Assembly: GCA_052435735.1 (NCBI GenBank)
Contig: JBQVNB010000017.1
Coordinates: forward strand, 1 to 64,000
Direction: 5' to 3'
Length of the DNA stretch: 64,000 bases
Source: Aliihoeflea sp052435735
GTDB lineage: Bacteria; Pseudomonadota; Alphaproteobacteria; Rhizobiales; Rhizobiaceae
Shown here: one piece after another, positions 61,361 to 64,000 of the stretch
Layout: each line of letters opens with the position of its first letter
How positions within the stretch are numbered: position 1 is the stretch's first letter
Notes under the pieces: model-generated
Databases searched by the model: none
The model's input: only the letters and a program-made list of their open reading frames with translations
What the model was told of the DNA's origin: nothing
Made by a program: the position numbers and the translations under genes

Positions 61361-63247
61361 TCAGAACCTCGACTTGAAGCCGGCGAAGGCGCCGAAGCCG
61401 GGCGTGTTGTAGCCGCGGACGGTCTGGTAGTCCTGGTCGAGCAGGTTTTCGGCGCGGACGTAGAACTCGGTGCTTTCGGTTGCCTGGTAGGCCACCTTGG
61501 CGTTGACGAGTACGTAGTCGTCGAGTTCGAAGGCACCGGCATCCACCGTGTCGACCGCGATCTTGGCGTCGGCGGAGATCGTCCACTTTTCCGCCGGGCG
61601 GTAGGCTGCCGACAGGCCGATCTCGTGGCGGGGGACGCGGACGGTGCGATTGCCGTTGGCGTCGCGGGTGGAGGTGTAGGTGTAGGCTGCGCCGAGAGCC
61701 AGCCACTCGTTGACGTCGTAGATGACGGAAGCTTCGACGCCGCGCTGCTTCGACGTACCATCCGTCTGCTCGTACGTGAAACCTGTGCCAACGTTGTTGA
61801 CGATCAGGTCGTCGATATCGAGGTAGAAGAACGTGACGTCGAGAACCGCACGATCATCGAGCAAGCGCTGCTCCACTCCGACGTCGAAGGAAACGCTGGT
61901 TTCGGGCTGAAGGGTTGGGTCGCCGACGGATGGTCCTCCCGTAAACGAGGGCGGGGCGAACAGTTCGTAGAGGCTTGGAGCCCTGAATCCGGTTCCGAGC
62001 GACGAGTGGATGCGTGTGCCAGTGTCGAACTCGTAGGAACCGGTAGCTCGATAGGTCGTGTAGCTACCGAACTCGGAATGGCTGTCGTGGCGAAGACCCC
62101 CGGTGAACACGAAGCCGGCCACCGGTTCGGCGACGATCTGGCCCCATACGCCTGTCAGAGAGAAATCATTGTCCGTGTCCGTGCCGAAATTGTCGGTGAT
62201 TCGGGCATCCTGCTGCTCGTGGTCGGCGCCGTACTGCAGCGTCAGCCAGTCGTTCGCATCGAACGCGCCCTGATAGTCGAACTTTGTGCGACGGCCGCCA
62301 TAGTCAGCATCGAATGGACCGAACGCCGATGCCGAGCGGATGCGGCGATCGATGTTGAAAGCCTGCACGGAGAACTGGTTTCGGAGACGCCCGTCCAACA
62401 GATCGACGTTGAAGCCGGCGCGTCCAGCCACTTGCCTGCTGAGATTGCGATTAATCCCCAGCGGATCGTCGGCCGGTGGAGAAGCGAAATCCTCATCATA
62501 CTCGGCCTTCGCATCGATGTAGAGCAATGACCCGAACACCGACACGGCCTCGTTCACGCGGTACTCGCCCGCGGCGTCGAAGGTGACGTTCTCGTAGCCG
62601 TCGCGCTCGCTTCCAGCCGCCGCCGCCGAGATGCCGTCGGTGCGGAAGCCGGCGATGTTGATGGCGGCTTTGGCGTCTTCGTTGGCGGCGCGCAGGCCGT
62701 AGGAGCCGCGGGCGGTGCCGAAGGAGCCGCCTTCGCCGTGCAGGAGATGCGTCACGCCCGGCTCGATGTCGCCGAGCGTCGACAGGCCGATGACGCCGGC
62801 GATGGCGTCGGAGCCGTAGAGGGTCGATTGCGAGCCCTTCAGCACCTCGATCGTGTCGATGCCGGACGAGAGGAGATACTGGTAGGAGGTCTGGACCTGC
62901 GGGCTGGTCGGGTCCGAAATGTCGATGCCGTTATAGAGTGTCTTGACGTAGCGGCGTGGTGCGCCGCGCACCGAGAGCGAGCCTTCGCCGCCGGGGCCGC
63001 CGGGGGTGGAGATGGAAATGCCGGGCAGGCGGTCGAGATAGTCGATGACGAGCGGCTGCGACTTTTCCTCGATCTCCTCGCGGGAGACGGTCTCGACGCG
63101 CGAGCCGGTCTTGGTCGCGTCGGTCGGCGCGCGGTTGGGCGTGACGACGATCTGCGGCAGTTCGGTGAACTGGGCGTGTGCCGGCAGGCTTGCCAGAATG
63201 GCGATGGCGGAGACGGCGCAGGCCGTGCCGAAATTGGAAATATGCAT
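61361..63247 (-). CDS. btuB: TonB-dependent receptor, BtuB type
   Basis: A 628-residue outer-membrane beta-barrel receptor. Signal peptide ISNFGTACAVSAIAILASLPAHA is followed by a plug domain (PQIVVTPNRAPTDATKTGSRVETVSREEIEEKSQPLVIDYLDRLPGISI) containing the TonB-box-like PQIVVTP. The barrel ends with YNTPGFGAFAGFKSRF, with the C-terminal Phe that marks outer-membrane barrels. A cobalamin riboswitch lies directly upstream, and BtuFCD-type genes follow. Hence B12 uptake is the likely role. Confidence 0.9.
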   Translation of the reverse strand: MHISNFGTACAVSAIAILASLPAHAQFTELPQIVVTPNRAPTDATKTGSRVETVSREEIEEKSQPLVIDYLDRLPGISISTPGGPGGEGSLSVRGAPRRYVKTLYNGIDISDPTSPQVQTSYQYLLSSGIDTIEVLKGSQSTLYGSDAIAGVIGLSTLGDIEPGVTHLLHGEGGSFGTARGSYGLRAANEDAKAAINIAGFRTDGISAAAAGSERDGYENVTFDAAGEYRVNEAVSVFGSLLYIDAKAEYDEDFASPPADDPLGINRNLSRQVAGRAGFNVDLLDGRLRNQFSVQAFNIDRRIRSASAFGPFDADYGGRRTKFDYQGAFDANDWLTLQYGADHEQQDARITDNFGTDTDNDFSLTGVWGQIVAEPVAGFVFTGGLRHDSHSEFGSYTTYRATGSYEFDTGTRIHSSLGTGFRAPSLYELFAPPSFTGGPSVGDPTLQPETSVSFDVGVEQRLLDDRAVLDVTFFYLDIDDLIVNNVGTGFTYEQTDGTSKQRGVEASVIYDVNEWLALGAAYTYTSTRDANGNRTVRVPRHEIGLSAAYRPAEKWTISADAKIAVDTVDAGAFELDDYVLVNAKVAYQATESTEFYVRAENLLDQDYQTVRGYNTPGFGAFAGFKSRF

Positions 63248-63407
63248 TCGATCCCCCGTGCCGGCCACGTGTCGCGGGCGGCAGCTCAAGCTTCTCAACG
63301 ATGCTGGGAAAAGGAACCGTTGCAGCCCCGATATCGCCAGCGATGACAGAAGTCACCACTGCGAAACACAGCCCCGGACACGCCCCGCATCCGGCAAAAG
63401 GTGACAC

Positions 63408-63582
63408 TCGAGGCAGGTTTCCTGGCTCGCGCTTCGGCGGATCATTCCCCTTCCCGGGCGAGCCCAGTGGGTTGTCGAATGTCCTCGGCGCTTACAGTTG
63501 CGGGGGCAGCCACGGCTCGGACGAAGCTTCGTCCTTCCGTATTCCCTCTTAGCCAGCGTCCGACGACGCTAGGCACCTCAAG
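63408..63582 (-). promoter_or_regulatory. Cobalamin riboswitch
   Basis: Read on the minus strand, the leader shows GAGGTGCC, then AAGAGGGAA, then GTGGCTGCCCCCGCAACTGTAA, then CCACTGGG and finally the B12-box GCCAGGAAACCTGCC near 63411-63425. These are the conserved blocks of adenosylcobalamin riboswitches in the right order. It lies about 160 bases upstream of the btuB start codon and should shut off the operon when cobalamin is plentiful. Confidence 0.92.
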
Positions 63583-63873
63583 CTGTCGGATGGGTAGCAG
63601 GGCGAGAAAGCCCGCGTCAATCGGCGCTGTCACCAACTTGTTATCACTGCATGCTTCTGTGGCCCGGCCGCCACTTGGGTGGCAGGCGACGTAACGTCAA
63701 TTTTTGTCGCATCAGTGGCGAAAAAGCGCCATCCATGTCGCATTTGCGCGGTTAGCGGCAGGCGTTGCGGGGCACATTCAGCGCCGAACATCCTGATCCG
63801 GCATCGTTTTTGACAATGACGGGCCGATACGGGATGCTAGGGGTTCAGGCAAAAATAATGGGAGATGACAGTC
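63583..63873. other. Divergent intergenic region, no gene seen
   Basis: Contains the promoter of the btu leader on the minus strand and of the next gene on the plus strand. A small dyad GACGT-A-ACGTC lies at 63688-63698. No supported gene. Confidence 0.5.
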
Positions 63874-64000
63874 ATGAGGTTCTTCAAGAGCGAAGGCGAT
63901 CGCGTTCCCGCGCATATCGAAAAGATGGCGGAAGAGGCCAAGGCCGGCGATCTGGACCGTCGCGAATTCCTGGCGCTGGCCAGCACCTTCGGCGCGACAA
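63874..64000 (+). CDS. Tat-exported protein, N-terminal part (probable ABC substrate-binding protein)
   Basis: Only 42 codons lie in the window. The N-terminus MRFFKSEGDRVPAHIEKMAEE is followed by DLDRREFLALASTFGA, a twin-arginine signal (RR-E-F-L-x-L-A) with the start of a hydrophobic core. This layout is typical of peptide-type ABC substrate-binding proteins of Rhizobiales, but the body of the protein is outside the window, so the function is tentative. A GGGAGA ribosome site precedes the ATG. Confidence 0.7.
   Translation, partial: MRFFKSEGDRVPAHIEKMAEEAKAGDLDRREFLALASTFGAT

Overview
The window is high-GC DNA from an alphaproteobacterium, most likely a Hyphomicrobiales (Rhizobiales) species. 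This rests on family content (alpha-type RpoD, the carA / YqeY / rpoD / dnaG neighbourhood, a bacteriophytochrome with its own haem oxygenase, and a GlpR-GlpD-GlpK block). It also rests on three long GC-rich palindromic intergenic elements of the kind common in rhizobial genomes. The species cannot be named from the sequence alone.

Layout. 1-2.6 kb: tail of an IS5-type transposase, a 2-keto-4-pentenoate hydratase-like enzyme, a YpfJ-type zinc metallopeptidase and a secreted protein. 2.7-8.3 kb: carA, a YqeY protein, a possible small RNA, small stress or detoxification-type genes, a VOC/TetR divergon with two palindromic operators, and an overlapping trio of tiny genes ending in a 46-residue protein. 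8.3-12.6 kb: rpoD and dnaG. 12.8-19.3 kb: phosphate transporter-like protein, repeat-rich OmpA protein and several small genes. 19.4-24.3 kb: a PLP decarboxylase and a cysteine-synthase-like enzyme facing a BTAD/TPR regulator. 24.4-28.3 kb: tRNA-Ile2(CAU), SIMPL protein, amidase, type IB topoisomerase. 28.4-39.5 kb: a seven-gene signalling region built around a bacteriophytochrome, then an MscS-type channel.

39.6-58.4 kb is the most interesting part. It reads as a nearly complete gene set for taking up and mineralising sulfoquinovose or its glycerol glycoside. It holds a sugar ABC importer; a PfkB kinase, a LacD/YihT-type class I aldolase, a fucose-isomerase-like protein and a Gfo/Idh/MocA protein; a GntR regulator; suyA-suyB (sulfolactate sulfo-lyase), slcC and comC (S- and R-sulfolactate dehydrogenases); a mutarotase; and glpR, glpD and glpK. 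The two arms carry matching 19-bp operators (44010-44028 and 49989-50007), which suggests one GntR regulator controls both. The proposed flow is: import, glycoside cleavage to sulfoquinovose plus glycerol, isomerisation, phosphorylation, aldol cleavage to DHAP plus sulfolactaldehyde, (missing dehydrogenase) sulfolactate, then pyruvate plus sulfite. Glycerol enters through GlpK and GlpD. A brnT-brnA toxin-antitoxin pair sits between the arms.

58.4-64 kb: a cobalamin-uptake operon (BtuB-like receptor, binding protein, permease, ATPase) under a cobalamin riboswitch, then the start of a Tat-exported protein cut by the window edge.
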